64,000 nucleotides of DNA, taken from NCBI RefSeq assembly GCF_902506265.1, contig NZ_LR733556.1, positions 2,844,510 to 2,908,509 of the forward strand. The letters run 5' to 3'. The notes under the pieces are model-generated. The model saw only the letters and a list, made by a program, of their open reading frames with translations, was not told where the DNA came from and did not search any database. This stretch comes from Flavobacterium sp. 9AF. Its GTDB lineage: Bacteria > Bacteroidota > Bacteroidia > Flavobacteriales > Flavobacteriaceae. Shown here piece by piece: positions 1-7,911 of the stretch (the stretch's first letter is position 1; each line of letters opens with the position of its first letter). Both the position numbers and the translations under genes were made by a program.

Positions 1-140
1 AATTCTTAAAGAGAAAGAAATAGAACTTGAAGTTTATGAAGTATTAGCGAAGCTAAATATTTGATTTACCATCAAAAAAACATTATATCCCAAGTTATTT
101 CCCCTAAACAACTGAAACGTTTAGCTTTTGTAAAAACGGT
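1..140 (+). repeat. Direct repeat, copy 1 (IS-derived)
   Basis: About 140 bases recur at 5543-5682 with roughly four substitutions. The repeat covers a transposase-like C-terminus and about 70 bases of non-coding flank. After the repeat, bases 141-313 hold no gene but contain an imperfect hairpin (about 205-232) and the sequence AGTTGTACAACTGTTACC at 275-292, which matches the right ends of the other boundary elements at 3772 and 5821. Confidence 0.8.
2..64 (+). pseudogene. C-terminal fragment of a probable transposase (remnant, copy 1)
   Basis: An open frame enters from the window edge and ends at a TGA at 62-64, encoding a Lys/Glu-rich tail that ends LEVYEVLAKLNI. The same DNA recurs at 5544-5606. 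Such duplicated protein tails without bodies are typical of decayed insertion sequences. The family cannot be decided from 20 residues; an IS1182-like N-terminus lies nearby at 3548-3727 and could belong to the same element type. The fragment may be the end of a longer copy beyond the window. Confidence 0.4.
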
Positions 141-273
141 CTATTTAAATTTAAAAACTCGATTGTAAGCTATCAAATTTTAAAATTTTGAATTATATTT
201 AAAAAACAAACTTCTTTTAAATGGATTTTAAAAGGTTGATTCTTATTTTTTTAGAGTTATTTTGAAAAAACAG

Positions 274-305
274 TAGTTGTACAACTGTTACCTTTTTATA
301 TGTAG
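274..305. repeat. Cassette-like boundary, right arm only (site G)
   Basis: AGTTGTACAACTGTTACC resembles GGTTGTGCAACAGTTACG at 3771-3788 and AGTTGTGCAACAGTTACG at 5821-5838. As in those cases it lies just beyond the 3' end of a leftward gene (314-1528). The matching left arm would lie outside the window or was lost with the insertion-sequence remnant. Confidence 0.4.
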
Positions 306-313
306 CTTTTTTT

Positions 314-1528
314 TCATTCGTGTTTTGGTTCATTAAGGTCAAAATAATTTCCTTTTGTTCTGTCCAAAACCTCTTTAATCAACTTAAAATTATGCTCTGT
401 TGGTTTTAGATTTATATATTTATCAACGATTGTTCTGTGTTTGTATATAATAAAAGTGTTTTCAATACTCACATTTATTTTGTTGCGATTTGCTTCACTT
501 TCTGTATCTGCAAATGAAGACACAAAAGTTAAAGCAATTTTTTTAAGTCCTAATTCATTACCGATTTTTTCTAACTCTATCTGTCGTGCCTGTTTATTGT
601 AATTTTTTGAGTTCCCGTAAACAAAGTATGCTTTAAGATATTTTTCTCTTGATATACTTTCGTTGTCTAATTGTTTAAGCCATTTTTTGATTTCGTCCCA
701 ATTTGGATTTTTACCAACAAAATATACAATTCCTTGATAGCGTCCATATTTACAAACAGGGCAAGTCCTTGTTCCTTTGTCGGGTCCAAAGGCGTGAAAT
801 GGTATAAATGAAGGTTGGTCTTCTCCAATATTTAAACCCGATTGAATGTCTGTTTTGCTTTTAATAGGGTAATTGGGAATATTTAATCCTAATATAATAT
901 TGTGCTCTGCGATTTGAATGTTTCCGTCTAAAACAATTCTTAGTAGTTCTGTTCCTGCTCTGTCAAGTTTGCCATATTTCTTCTTATGGTTAAGATACAA
1001 TGGGTCATCATCAAAATAAAGATCGGCAAAATATTCGTTAGTGATGTCTGGTTCTTTTACTGATAAATGAATATGCTGTGGAATATTATCATTAGGATAA
1101 GCAGTAGGTCTGCTTGTCTTTATTGTATAGTTGCCACTCTTGTCGGTCTTTACCCAACCTCTCAATGTACCGTGTTTCTTTGCTTGTTCAGGTGTTTCCT
1201 TGTTTGATGAATACAATCCGCTATCGTCAGTATGCCAATAATAGATGATGACATCAGATGCAGGTGTTTTGCCATCAATTTGAAAAACCTTTCCTGTTAG
1301 GATAAGTTTCTTTTTGCCTTTAATCCAACCATTACTTGTGTGTTCTGATAGAATTATTTTTGGTATTCCAACATACATTAGTTCACAACCTTCACAACCA
1401 CCACCAACAAGTTTGTTCTCGACTTCTTTAATTTCAGCTTGATTGCTTTCAGATTTTGTCTGTCCGTTACAACTTGTCAAAAAATGGAATAGAATAATAA
1501 AACCCCCGATTTTAAATAATTGTTTCAT
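314..1528 (-). CDS. Intradiol-dioxygenase-like lipoprotein with C-terminal thioredoxin-like domain
   Basis: Residues 1-20 are a lipoprotein signal ending LTSC. Residues about 70-215 match the protocatechuate 3,4-dioxygenase-type beta fold: the YYWHTDDSGLY segment, GTLRGWVKTDKSGNYTIKT, and then Y144 and H152-I-H154. With Y106 these would form the Tyr2-His2 non-haem iron site. The arginine normally just before HxH is replaced (Q151). Residues about 250-400 begin with CPVC (256-259) and look like a thioredoxin-type domain without a canonical CxxC active site context, a fusion I do not recognise from characterised dioxygenases. Substrate unknown; the cell-surface location suggests an extracytoplasmic or structural role rather than ordinary aromatic catabolism. 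It precedes (3' of) a LytTR regulator gene 70 bases away on the same strand. Confidence 0.75.
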   Translation of the reverse strand: MKQLFKIGGFIILFHFLTSCNGQTKSESNQAEIKEVENKLVGGGCEGCELMYVGIPKIILSEHTSNGWIKGKKKLILTGKVFQIDGKTPASDVIIYYWHTDDSGLYSSNKETPEQAKKHGTLRGWVKTDKSGNYTIKTSRPTAYPNDNIPQHIHLSVKEPDITNEYFADLYFDDDPLYLNHKKKYGKLDRAGTELLRIVLDGNIQIAEHNIILGLNIPNYPIKSKTDIQSGLNIGEDQPSFIPFHAFGPDKGTRTCPVCKYGRYQGIVYFVGKNPNWDEIKKWLKQLDNESISREKYLKAYFVYGNSKNYNKQARQIELEKIGNELGLKKIALTFVSSFADTESEANRNKINVSIENTFIIYKHRTIVDKYINLKPTEHNFKLIKEVLDRTKGNYFDLNEPKHE

Positions 1529-1598
1529 TGTTAGATATTTTGACTGCTAAAATGTCTTTTATTTACCTTCTGTACAAATGAAATATAGTATGGTGAGT

Positions 1599-2447
1599 TT
1601 ATTTTGTTTTGAGCTGATGGAAATCAGAGAATTTTGATTTGAAATTTTTAGCGTAGTTCCTGCTCAAACGTAATATTGTGTTATCTGAAAGTGTAATATC
1701 ATAATCTCCATTTTTTCGAGATTCGATTGTCGAAATTTTATAGATATTCACCATATAAGATTTGTGAATACGGACAAACTGTTTATTGTCTAATTGCATT
1801 TCTAAGGACTTCAAAGTTTCAGTATGCAGATACTTTTTTTGTGAAATATAAATGCTAACGTAGGGTGTGTTAGCCGAAAGATAAAGAATGTCATTTACCT
1901 TTATCAATATTTTTTTGTTATTGGAGTCATTGATTAAAATTGAACTTATAAAATCTTGTTTATGAGTTATTGCTTCTACTTCTTTTTCTATCTGTGATAA
2001 TTGGATTTTTTTATTAATTAGTGTAAACGCCAAAAATGAAAAGCCGTAAATAATTACCGATTTTATAAAATAAGCCGATAATCCAAAATTGAAAGTCTGC
2101 CAATAATCAAAAGTGTGATAGTAAAAAAAATTTGAAATAATCCAAACCAACGCAGGATATGAAAACAAATGACATATAATTGCCAAACTTACAAAAATTA
2201 ATTTCAGATTTAATCTTTCTGTTTCCTGTATCATCTTTAAAATTAATGTCATTAAAGGCAGAAACAAAAGCCAATAAGAAGAACTGAACAGTAAAGATTC
2301 TGAAATGTAAAATGAACTGTTTTGGGATAAGGTAGATAAAAAATCCAATATTACGTTTGTAAAAATGAACAGCACTATACAAGTCACAAAAATGAAATTT
2401 GCCTTCTGTTTGTATTGAAAAATTTGATATGTCTGTTTGATTGTCAA
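1599..2447 (-). CDS. Membrane-anchored LytTR-family transcriptional regulator
   Basis: The first 150 residues hold four hydrophobic segments (about 18-36, 52-72, 82-105, 122-146). They are followed by a short linker (QIEKEVEAITHKQ) and a LytTR DNA-binding domain at about 170-275, recognisable from NDILYLSANTPYVSIYI and KQFVRIHKSYMVNIYKI. There is no receiver domain, so the regulator probably senses a signal directly through its membrane part. It lies 70 bases upstream of the dioxygenase-like gene on the same strand and is the natural candidate for its regulator. The two genes together form the only two-gene unit of the cassette-like region. Confidence 0.85.
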   Translation of the reverse strand: MTIKQTYQIFQYKQKANFIFVTCIVLFIFTNVILDFLSTLSQNSSFYISESLLFSSSYWLLFLPLMTLILKMIQETERLNLKLIFVSLAIICHLFSYPALVWIISNFFYYHTFDYWQTFNFGLSAYFIKSVIIYGFSFLAFTLINKKIQLSQIEKEVEAITHKQDFISSILINDSNNKKILIKVNDILYLSANTPYVSIYISQKKYLHTETLKSLEMQLDNKQFVRIHKSYMVNIYKISTIESRKNGDYDITLSDNTILRLSRNYAKNFKSKFSDFHQLKTK

Positions 2448-2630
2448 TGCGTTTTTATTTATAAAGGCTGTTCGGTTAGATTTGTAAATAACGTTTTCGA
2501 GCTTGATCTCAGTAGTGTTACATCAACACCAAACCATAACAAATATAAACTTATTTTAGAATATTCGGAGACACAAGCACAAAGTGTGAAATGGTGAAAC
2601 AATTTTCGGAATAGTACAGAACAAGCCATT

Positions 2631-2804
2631 ACTTGTAACCGTTGTGCTTGTTGTACAATTGCTGTTTTTCTATTAAATGCCTAATTTTATGTTTTTATAG
2701 AATCATAAAACTTGATTTAACGCTTATTATTTTTTAAAAATGATTGAAAATCTAGAATTATTGCATTTGATTAGTTGCGCAACAGCCACGCTTGTTGGCA
2801 GTTG
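2631..2804. repeat. Cassette-like boundary F, carrying a MITE-like insert
   Basis: Left arm TAACCGTTGTG (2636-2646) and right arm CCACGCTTGTTGGCAG (2786-2801) are imperfect inverted copies. Between them lies about 140 bases bounded by CTTGTTGTACAATTG (from 2647) and its inverted near-match ending GTTGCGCAACAG (2774-2785). That looks like a short non-coding element with terminal inverted repeats. The whole 2448-2812 interval holds no credible gene; an open frame at 2415-2597 on the other strand has no homology-like features. Confidence 0.45.
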
Positions 2805-2812
2805 TACTTTTT

Positions 2813-3418
2813 TTATCTTTTAAGAAATTCTGTTTCACTTCTAGATTTCAGCTTATTCTTTAATGCTAATATAGCTAAAACTAAAAGAATTATGTATCCA
2901 ACTATAATTTTAAGACTTCCAAGATTTGAAATTATAAGTACAACTCCTGTAATACCTGGATTTCCGTGTCCAACAAGTTCGTATTCTACACCACTTTCAA
3001 TTTGAATAGCCAAATATAGTGACCAAATAAAAATTCCGGTTAAAGTTAATAAAGCAAAAAGTTGTCCTTTTGCATAGTTTTTAATACTTGGAATTTCAGA
3101 ACTATATTTTAAATTCTTGTTTTCACTTTTTATAAACTCAAAAACTTCGTTTTTAATGTTTTCATTGTCGATATATAGTTTTTCTTGTGAGTCTTTTCCA
3201 AAAAATATTTTGATATAATTTTTGCCTTTTTGGTTTTCTATTTGTTTAATGTATGAATATGGAATACTGAATAAATCTTTTAAGAAACTAAAATCAGTAG
3301 TTTCTGAATTCACTCGATTTAAATCATCTATTTTCGGATTTCCTTTATAGATTACTTTTTCTCGTATTAAAATCAGTTTGTTAGATTTTGATTCGTTTAA
3401 CTTCCAAATTTTATTCAT
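2813..3418 (-). CDS. Hypothetical membrane protein
   Basis: 201 residues of no family I recognise. The N-terminal 100 residues are polar, with alternating strands (KLILIREKVIYKGN, YIKIFFGKDSQEKLYID) that could be a PH-like domain. Then come two hydrophobic segments at about 120-138 and 155-187, and a basic tail. There is no signal peptide, so the N-terminal domain is probably cytoplasmic. It sits alone between boundary elements F and A, as one cassette-like unit. Function unknown. Confidence 0.6.
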   Translation of the reverse strand: MNKIWKLNESKSNKLILIREKVIYKGNPKIDDLNRVNSETTDFSFLKDLFSIPYSYIKQIENQKGKNYIKIFFGKDSQEKLYIDNENIKNEVFEFIKSENKNLKYSSEIPSIKNYAKGQLFALLTLTGIFIWSLYLAIQIESGVEYELVGHGNPGITGVVLIISNLGSLKIIVGYIILLVLAILALKNKLKSRSETEFLKR

Positions 3419-3452
3419 TTATTACATTTGTTTTTTAGGTTCTGTGAGTGTA

Positions 3453-3800
3453 TTACCGCTAAAGTCAGTCTGTGAAAAAACTTCACAAATCTCTCCAAAT
3501 ATAACCAAAATAGTTGTTATAAAAGGCGAATTTTCGTGTATTTAATAATGTAACACATTCAAGGAATCTCCCGTAATCAGTTATATCTGTACAACTTAGA
3601 AGATAAAATTACCCCAGATAATCTTGTGCGCTTTATAGATGCTTTTGTGGGTTGTATTGATCTACAAAAGATAGGATTTACGCCCGTAATTTTAAAAAAC
3701 AAACCTCGTTTAAATCACTTTAAATGAGGTCAATATTTTTATTTATTTAGAAAATTTAGCTTTTAGGAGAGGTTGTGCAACAGTTACGGCTGTTGGCAGT
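3453..3800. repeat. Cassette-like boundary A, interrupted by an insertion-sequence remnant
   Basis: Left arm TACCGCT (3454-3460) directly abuts the IS-like end CAGTCTGTGAAAAAAC (from 3466), identical to 5495-5510. The right side ends GGTTGTGCAACAGTTACGG and then CTGTTGGCAG (3790-3799), matching the right arm of boundary F. Inside are a transposase N-terminus and an imperfect hairpin (ACCTCGTTTAAA and TTTAAATGAGGT) at 3704-3731. The 389-base gap between flanking genes therefore holds only remnant mobile DNA. Confidence 0.5.
3548..3727 (+). pseudogene. IS1182-like transposase N-terminal remnant
   Basis: Reading from ATG at 3548, the second codon is TAA; the frame then runs as HIQGISRNQLYLYNLEDKI and TPDNLVRFIDAFVGCIDLQK to a TGA at 3725. 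This matches the start of IS1182-type transposases (QGxxRxQ...LED.I..DN.VRFIDAFV). The TAA is one base from AAA (Lys), so it is probably a nonsense mutation. The reading frame loses similarity after FTPVILKNK, where an internal deletion joins it to the element's right end. The gene is dead. Confidence 0.7.
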
Positions 3801-3807
3801 AGTATTT

Positions 3808-4539
3808 TTAATATTCAAATTCTATTATTTGATTCGATGGATTTGATGTTAAACTAATATCTTGTATAAAGAATGTGTCAACATTATTTTTCCATTTAAA
3901 TATTCGCACTCGATTATTACCTATCGCAGTTGTAAAATTAAATGTTGAATTAAGACCCGTCGATTGTTCGTTTTTGCATAAGATAAATTGATTTTCAAAT
4001 CCATATTCCACTCTATGTTCAAAACCAAAACTATCAGTTGGAACAATTGAGATATAATTATTTAGCTTAATTGTTAAATCGGTCTTATAAGGAATCTTAA
4101 AATTTGGTACGCTAATAATTTCATTTCTATTTTCAATACCTGGAATTATAATTTCTTCAATTTTTGGAACAATTTCTTGCAGTAATTCGGATGGTTTTAA
4201 ATAATTAGCAGTTAAAGAATTTTCTATTTTCACTTTATCAACTAAAATTTGAAATTTTTCACTTGTCCCAAGTTCACTATCTTTTATAAAAGCTTGCATT
4301 TCATAATTCCCATTTTCATCGGTTTTAGTTTTCGCAATAACTCTTCTGTAACTGTAAGGAGCAAAGAAAACATATGAGAATGTTACTTCGACTCCTTCAA
4401 TGCCAGAATTATCTGCTCTAAGAATTTTACCTTTAATTGTTGTGCAATTTCCATTGCAAACAGAATTAATGTCATCCTTTTCACAAGATGTAAATTGGAT
4501 TATTAAAACAAAAGCCAATAGTTTAAAAAGTGTTTTCAT
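3808..4539 (-). CDS. Lipoprotein with carboxypeptidase-regulatory-like domain
   Basis: 243 residues beginning with a lipoprotein signal (LIIQFTSC, Cys19). Residues about 35-110 fit the carboxypeptidase-regulatory-like (Ig/transthyretin-type) fold: TIKGKILRADNSGIEGVEVTFSY followed by TKTDENGNYEMQAF. The rest is beta-rich and unassigned. It is probably exposed on the outer membrane, role unknown. It is a single-gene unit between boundary elements A and B. Confidence 0.65.
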   Translation of the reverse strand: MKTLFKLLAFVLIIQFTSCEKDDINSVCNGNCTTIKGKILRADNSGIEGVEVTFSYVFFAPYSYRRVIAKTKTDENGNYEMQAFIKDSELGTSEKFQILVDKVKIENSLTANYLKPSELLQEIVPKIEEIIIPGIENRNEIISVPNFKIPYKTDLTIKLNNYISIVPTDSFGFEHRVEYGFENQFILCKNEQSTGLNSTFNFTTAIGNNRVRIFKWKNNVDTFFIQDISLTSNPSNQIIEFEY

Positions 4540-4557
4540 TGTAACGTGAGGTTTAAT

Positions 4558-4696
4558 ATTACTGCCAACGGTTCGCAGCTAGGCGGCGCTGGATTTTATG
4601 TTTAATTGTTGTCCCCAAGTTAACATTTTAGTTTTTACAAGATTGAAGTTTTGAAACAAAATCCGCCAGTGACACCTAGGTACTGTTATAAGCCGT
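4558..4696. repeat. Cassette-like boundary B (apparently intact)
   Basis: This is one of two uninterrupted boundaries of this size. Left arm: GCCAACGGTTCGCAGCTAGG (4564-4583). Right arm: CCTAGGTACTGTTATAAGC (4675-4693). The arms are imperfect inverted repeats sharing CTAGG/CCTAG, with an inner complementary pair GCTGGATTTT (4589-4598) and AAAATCCGCCAG. The element fills the gap between two leftward lipoprotein genes and would fold as a long hairpin when single-stranded. It resembles an integron attC in general architecture but does not carry exact RYYYAAC/GTTRRRY cores. Confidence 0.5.
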
Positions 4697-4703
4697 TTTA
4701 TTG

Positions 4704-5468
4704 TCATGGCATCAAAAATATGTCAATAAGTAATTGGTTTTCAAGTCGCCATCGCAACCAACCCGTCAATGGATTTTTGCATTTGTCAATGTAATTTTGA
4801 CAAGGTTCACCTTCATATGAATTATTTTCGTCATTGTAGAAACAATCATATCTCACTTTAATCCAATCACCTTTAATTTCTATTGGGCAAAACAACTCGT
4901 GTCCTTTAGGAATTGCCAATGAGTCTGCATTGTCTTCAGGTTTAATTCTTAATGTGTAGTTTTTTGAAATTACTACATTATCGTTTGTAAGCCTTCTTAT
5001 TCCGAAAGATTGAGATATGTATTCGTCCCAAGTTTTGAAGTCATATTTCTTTGTCTTAGGTAAATATTTAATTTCGGAAAAGTTCACTAAAACCTTATAT
5101 GTTTTTTCACTTTTTGCAATACACACAAAATGCATTATCCCATAGTCAGGCTTGAAAAATTTTGAGCATATATTTATTTTAGTTTCATCTTCATACATGT
5201 CCCAACTTGCGATTTTTTCGCTCAGCAAACTGTCATTATAAATTTCAAATTTTGGTGGTGCAATGATTAAACCAATACCTAGACTTGATACTTGATTGTC
5301 ATAACTGAAATTTTTGTCTTGGTCGATTTGTTTGTTAATAGGTTGTGTTGAAAAAGTATCAACGGAGGAATTGTCAATGGTGTCAATTTTACTTTCAATG
5401 TTGTTACTTTTCTGTCCGCAAGAAAAGAAAAACGTCAAAATGAATATGGTTAAAAATTGTCTTATCAT
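4704..5468 (-). CDS. SH3-domain lipoprotein, hypothetical
   Basis: I place the start at 5468, giving MIRQFLTIFILTFFFSCGQK, a clean lipoprotein signal. The longer open frame to 5528 reads through boundary element C and is unlikely to be translated. Mature protein about 250 residues. A Ser/Thr/Asp-rich linker is followed by a beta-rich middle and then a bacterial SH3-like segment at about 185-235 (TLRIKPEDNADSLAIPKG, GDWIKVRYDCF). The C-terminus (CQNYIDKCKNPLTGWLRWR) is typical of a small Bacteroidota family of SH3-like lipoproteins. Function unknown; such domains usually bind peptidoglycan or ligands. Confidence 0.7.
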   Translation of the reverse strand: MIRQFLTIFILTFFFSCGQKSNNIESKIDTIDNSSVDTFSTQPINKQIDQDKNFSYDNQVSSLGIGLIIAPPKFEIYNDSLLSEKIASWDMYEDETKINICSKFFKPDYGIMHFVCIAKSEKTYKVLVNFSEIKYLPKTKKYDFKTWDEYISQSFGIRRLTNDNVVISKNYTLRIKPEDNADSLAIPKGHELFCPIEIKGDWIKVRYDCFYNDENNSYEGEPCQNYIDKCKNPLTGWLRWRLENQLLIDIFLMP

Positions 5469-5482
5469 GGTCGTCTTAAAAT

Positions 5483-5850
5483 GGCTTATAACGCCAGTCT
5501 GTGAAAAAACTTCACAAATTATTTTCAAATATAGTCAAAATAATTTCTTAAAAAGAAAGAAATAGAACTTGAAGTTTATGAAGTATTAGCGAAGCTAAAT
5601 ATTTGATTTACCATCAAAAAAACATTATATTCCAAGTTATTTCCCCTAAACAACTGAAACGCTTAGCTTTTGTAAAAATGGTATTTACAGACTTCATAAT
5701 TTCAAATTTAAGCACCCTAAATTTTAGAAATTTGTATAGGAACTAAAAACAAACCTCGCTTATAAGTGCTTAAACAAGATCAGAATTTTATGTTTTTTGA
5801 AATTTTATTTAAAAAATGATAGTTGTGCAACAGTTACGCCTGTTATACGA
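5483..5850. repeat. Cassette-like boundary C, interrupted by an insertion-sequence remnant
   Basis: Left arm CTTATAACGC (5485-5494) runs into CAGTCTGTGAAAAAAC (5495-5510), identical to the start of the remnant at 3466. The right end is AGTTGTGCAACAGTTACG followed by CCTGTTATACG (5839-5849). Between them lie a second copy of the 140-base repeat and a degenerate hairpin near 5757-5785. The 374-base gap thus holds an internally deleted mobile element and no working gene. Confidence 0.5.
5543..5682 (+). repeat. Direct repeat, copy 2 (IS-derived)
   Basis: Near-identical to bases 1-140 (about four substitutions). It includes the transposase-like tail ending LEVYEVLAKLNI at 5544-5606, here fused directly to the left end of the element about 50 bases upstream. 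The transposase body has been deleted. Confidence 0.8.
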
Positions 5851-6346
5851 TGTATTTTACAATTCCTTCTTTAAATTCTTCGTAATGATTATGAATATGG
5901 TCAAAGCCTTTATTTACTATCCATTTTTCACCATTATATAAAAAAGAAACAAAATAATTAATGTAAGGTCGTCTAAATTTACCATTTATGTTTTCTATTA
6001 CATATTGAATTTCCATTCTTATTTCATCATTTTCATTAGGTTCATATTCAAAATCAAAAACAAAATCATCATTAAGAAACTTTGCGATTTTTTCCGCTGT
6101 TATTTCATCTGTTAGTCTATCTTTTGCTGACATTGGAGTGAAATCTAAACCATCATATATCACAGGTCTGATATATTTTCTTAGTCGCCAAGAGATTTTA
6201 GTTTCTTCACATTCTTCCTTACTTAATACTATTTTAGCTTTATGGCGACGAGAATTTTTGTGATGAATAATTGGTTTCACTACATCAAATGAGTCATTTT
6301 GAGTGTTGACTGTAATTAATACAAATTGAAAATTTTCTATATTCAT
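5843..6346 (-). CDS. Hypothetical protein (cassette cargo)
   Basis: Start set at 6346 (MNIENFQFVLITVN). The open frame continues upstream to 6538, but those 64 codons are the palindromic boundary element D and overlap the neighbouring gene, so they are probably not coding. The resulting 167-residue protein is soluble, with no signal peptide, rich in charged residues, and ends in a beta-rich part (YINYFVSFLYNGEKWIVNKG). I recognise no family. It lies directly downstream of the caspase-like gene on the same strand but is separated from it by a boundary element. Confidence 0.6.
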   Translation of the reverse strand: MNIENFQFVLITVNTQNDSFDVVKPIIHHKNSRRHKAKIVLSKEECEETKISWRLRKYIRPVIYDGLDFTPMSAKDRLTDEITAEKIAKFLNDDFVFDFEYEPNENDEIRMEIQYVIENINGKFRRPYINYFVSFLYNGEKWIVNKGFDHIHNHYEEFKEGIVKYIV

Positions 6347-6375
6347 TTTCTTGTGATGTCGTTTTTTTAATATAT

Positions 6376-6512
6376 AGTATAACGGTTTGCAGCTTGGCTT
6401 AGTTGAGGCCAAAGCGAATTGATTATTTCTGTTAAAATAAAACATTCTGCGTGAATTCATTATTTCAATTTTGGAAAAACCAGCAATTGAGCCAAATGGT
6501 GGTTGGCAGATG
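6376..6512. repeat. Cassette-like boundary D (apparently intact)
   Basis: Left arm TATAACGGTTTGCAGCTTGG (6378-6397) pairs imperfectly with the right arm GCCAAATGGTGGTTGGCAG (6491-6509). GCTTGGCTTAG is complementary to GAGCCAAA-type sequence. The element begins 30 bases upstream of the start codon at 6346 and ends 4 bases from the stop of the caspase gene, so it fills the junction exactly. Same orientation and same core types as boundaries B and F. Confidence 0.5.
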
Positions 6513-6515
6513 TTT

Positions 6516-7871
6516 TTAATTGACATTATATATTTCACCTAAATCTATATTAAAATCTTCTAAAGGTAAATCTATAAAAGCATAACATTGAACTACTTTT
6601 GGAATACAATTTAAAAAAGAAATTCCGATGCTTTTTTCATTTATTGAAAACTGTATTCCATTTATTGAATAATATTTTAAATGGTCTAATAATATCTGTT
6701 TATGTTCACCATCTTCTGAATACTTTTTAATAATTGAATCAAAAAAAGATTTTTCATTATCAATTTCAATGATGTCATTTAGTTTTATCTTTCTTTCAGG
6801 AGATAAAACATAATTTAGGGAAATAATTTGATTTCTAGGGTAAGGACCACCTAGAGAACTAAAAGTTACTATATCAACACTTATGAACTTTGAGGAAATA
6901 AGGTGTATATTATAACCTATTTCATAAAAATAATCTGATATTTGAGGAATTTCATTTAAACCCTTTTCTGCATCAATTAAATCATTTCTTAAATCACTTA
7001 AAATTTCATAAACAACATTTTGAAGATTAATGTTAATATTATTGCAATCGAACTTATCACTATCTTCAAAAAAAGGTATGGTACATTTATAATCAATTTT
7101 TACATTATTATAAATATTTAGAGGTAATTCAATCTCTTTAAATTTAATGATTTTAGAATCTGTTTCTTTTAATCTTAAAATAAAAGCCCCACCGTCATGG
7201 CCTAAACCATTAAGTGTACCACTTCGGGGTGTTTGACTTATTTCTTTAGGGAATTTTAATATTACTTGATTTGCTATAACTTCTATTGAAATTTCTTCTT
7301 CTTGATTTTCTTCTAATATTTCACACAAAACTTTATTAAACGGACTTGATTCGCCTATTTTTCCATCTTTAACTTTTTCTATACTTCCTGATGTTAAAGC
7401 AAATCTTGATTTTCTATTTTCTAAAGATTTAATTCCACCACCTCTTTCGAATTCTTGAAAAATTGCACCTGAATAGCAATTATCAGATATTAAGCAAAAA
7501 TGCAATAGGTCTGCATTTTTTACAAAATTTAGTATTTCAAGTGTAGAAATCCAACTTGATTGGTCATTAATATCAGCATCGGAAGGAAGCCAAAAAGATG
7601 TTTCAATTCTGGGGTTATATTCACCATGACCTAAAAATAAAATTATTAAATTTTCGTCATCTAAAGAATTGATTATGTATTCATAAATTGTTTTGTAAAT
7701 AAAACTTCTCGTAGTCTGTTCTTTTTGAAGTAATAATTCTACTTCATCAAATTGATATTTAGATTGTAATAGATTAACTAATTTATTTAAATCACTTTGG
7801 CAATTATTTAATTTTTTAATTCTTCCATCTAAATATTGATCAATGCCAATTCCTAAAATTTTATTCACCAT
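6516..7871 (-). CDS. Caspase-family (C14) peptidase with DUF3298-like C-terminal domain
   Basis: 451 residues. Residues 1-230 form a caspase/metacaspase-type p20-like domain: NKILGIGIDQY at the start, the catalytic His in ILFLGHGEY (H82) and catalytic Cys in LISDNCYSGA (C132), then FALTSGS. No signal peptide, so it is presumably cytoplasmic. The C-terminal half (about 245-451) is beta-rich; VDIVTFSSLGGPYPRNQ and LNYVLSPERKIKLNDII resemble DUF3298/RsiV-like domains, which are usually extracytoplasmic, so the combination is unusual. Bacterial caspase-like enzymes often act as effectors activated by partner domains; no defence partner gene is obvious here. Single-gene cassette between boundaries D and E. 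Confidence 0.8.
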   Translation of the reverse strand: MVNKILGIGIDQYLDGRIKKLNNCQSDLNKLVNLLQSKYQFDEVELLLQKEQTTRSFIYKTIYEYIINSLDDENLIILFLGHGEYNPRIETSFWLPSDADINDQSSWISTLEILNFVKNADLLHFCLISDNCYSGAIFQEFERGGGIKSLENRKSRFALTSGSIEKVKDGKIGESSPFNKVLCEILEENQEEEISIEVIANQVILKFPKEISQTPRSGTLNGLGHDGGAFILRLKETDSKIIKFKEIELPLNIYNNVKIDYKCTIPFFEDSDKFDCNNININLQNVVYEILSDLRNDLIDAEKGLNEIPQISDYFYEIGYNIHLISSKFISVDIVTFSSLGGPYPRNQIISLNYVLSPERKIKLNDIIEIDNEKSFFDSIIKKYSEDGEHKQILLDHLKYYSINGIQFSINEKSIGISFLNCIPKVVQCYAFIDLPLEDFNIDLGEIYNVN

Positions 7872-7911
7872 TTAATTGATTCAAATTTACGTTTAAGTTC
7901 TTCCAAAATAT

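Noticed and set aside
2107..2597. Opposite- or alternative-frame open reading frames around the LytTR gene
   Set aside because: They overlap a strong membrane-regulator gene in other frames and show no signal, motif or plausible composition.
5469..5528. Twenty-codon extension of the SH3 lipoprotein
   Set aside because: It reads through boundary C and destroys the lipoprotein signal.
6347..6538. Long N-terminal extension of the hypothetical gene at 5843
   Set aside because: These 64 codons translate boundary element D and overlap the next gene. The start at 6346 avoids this.
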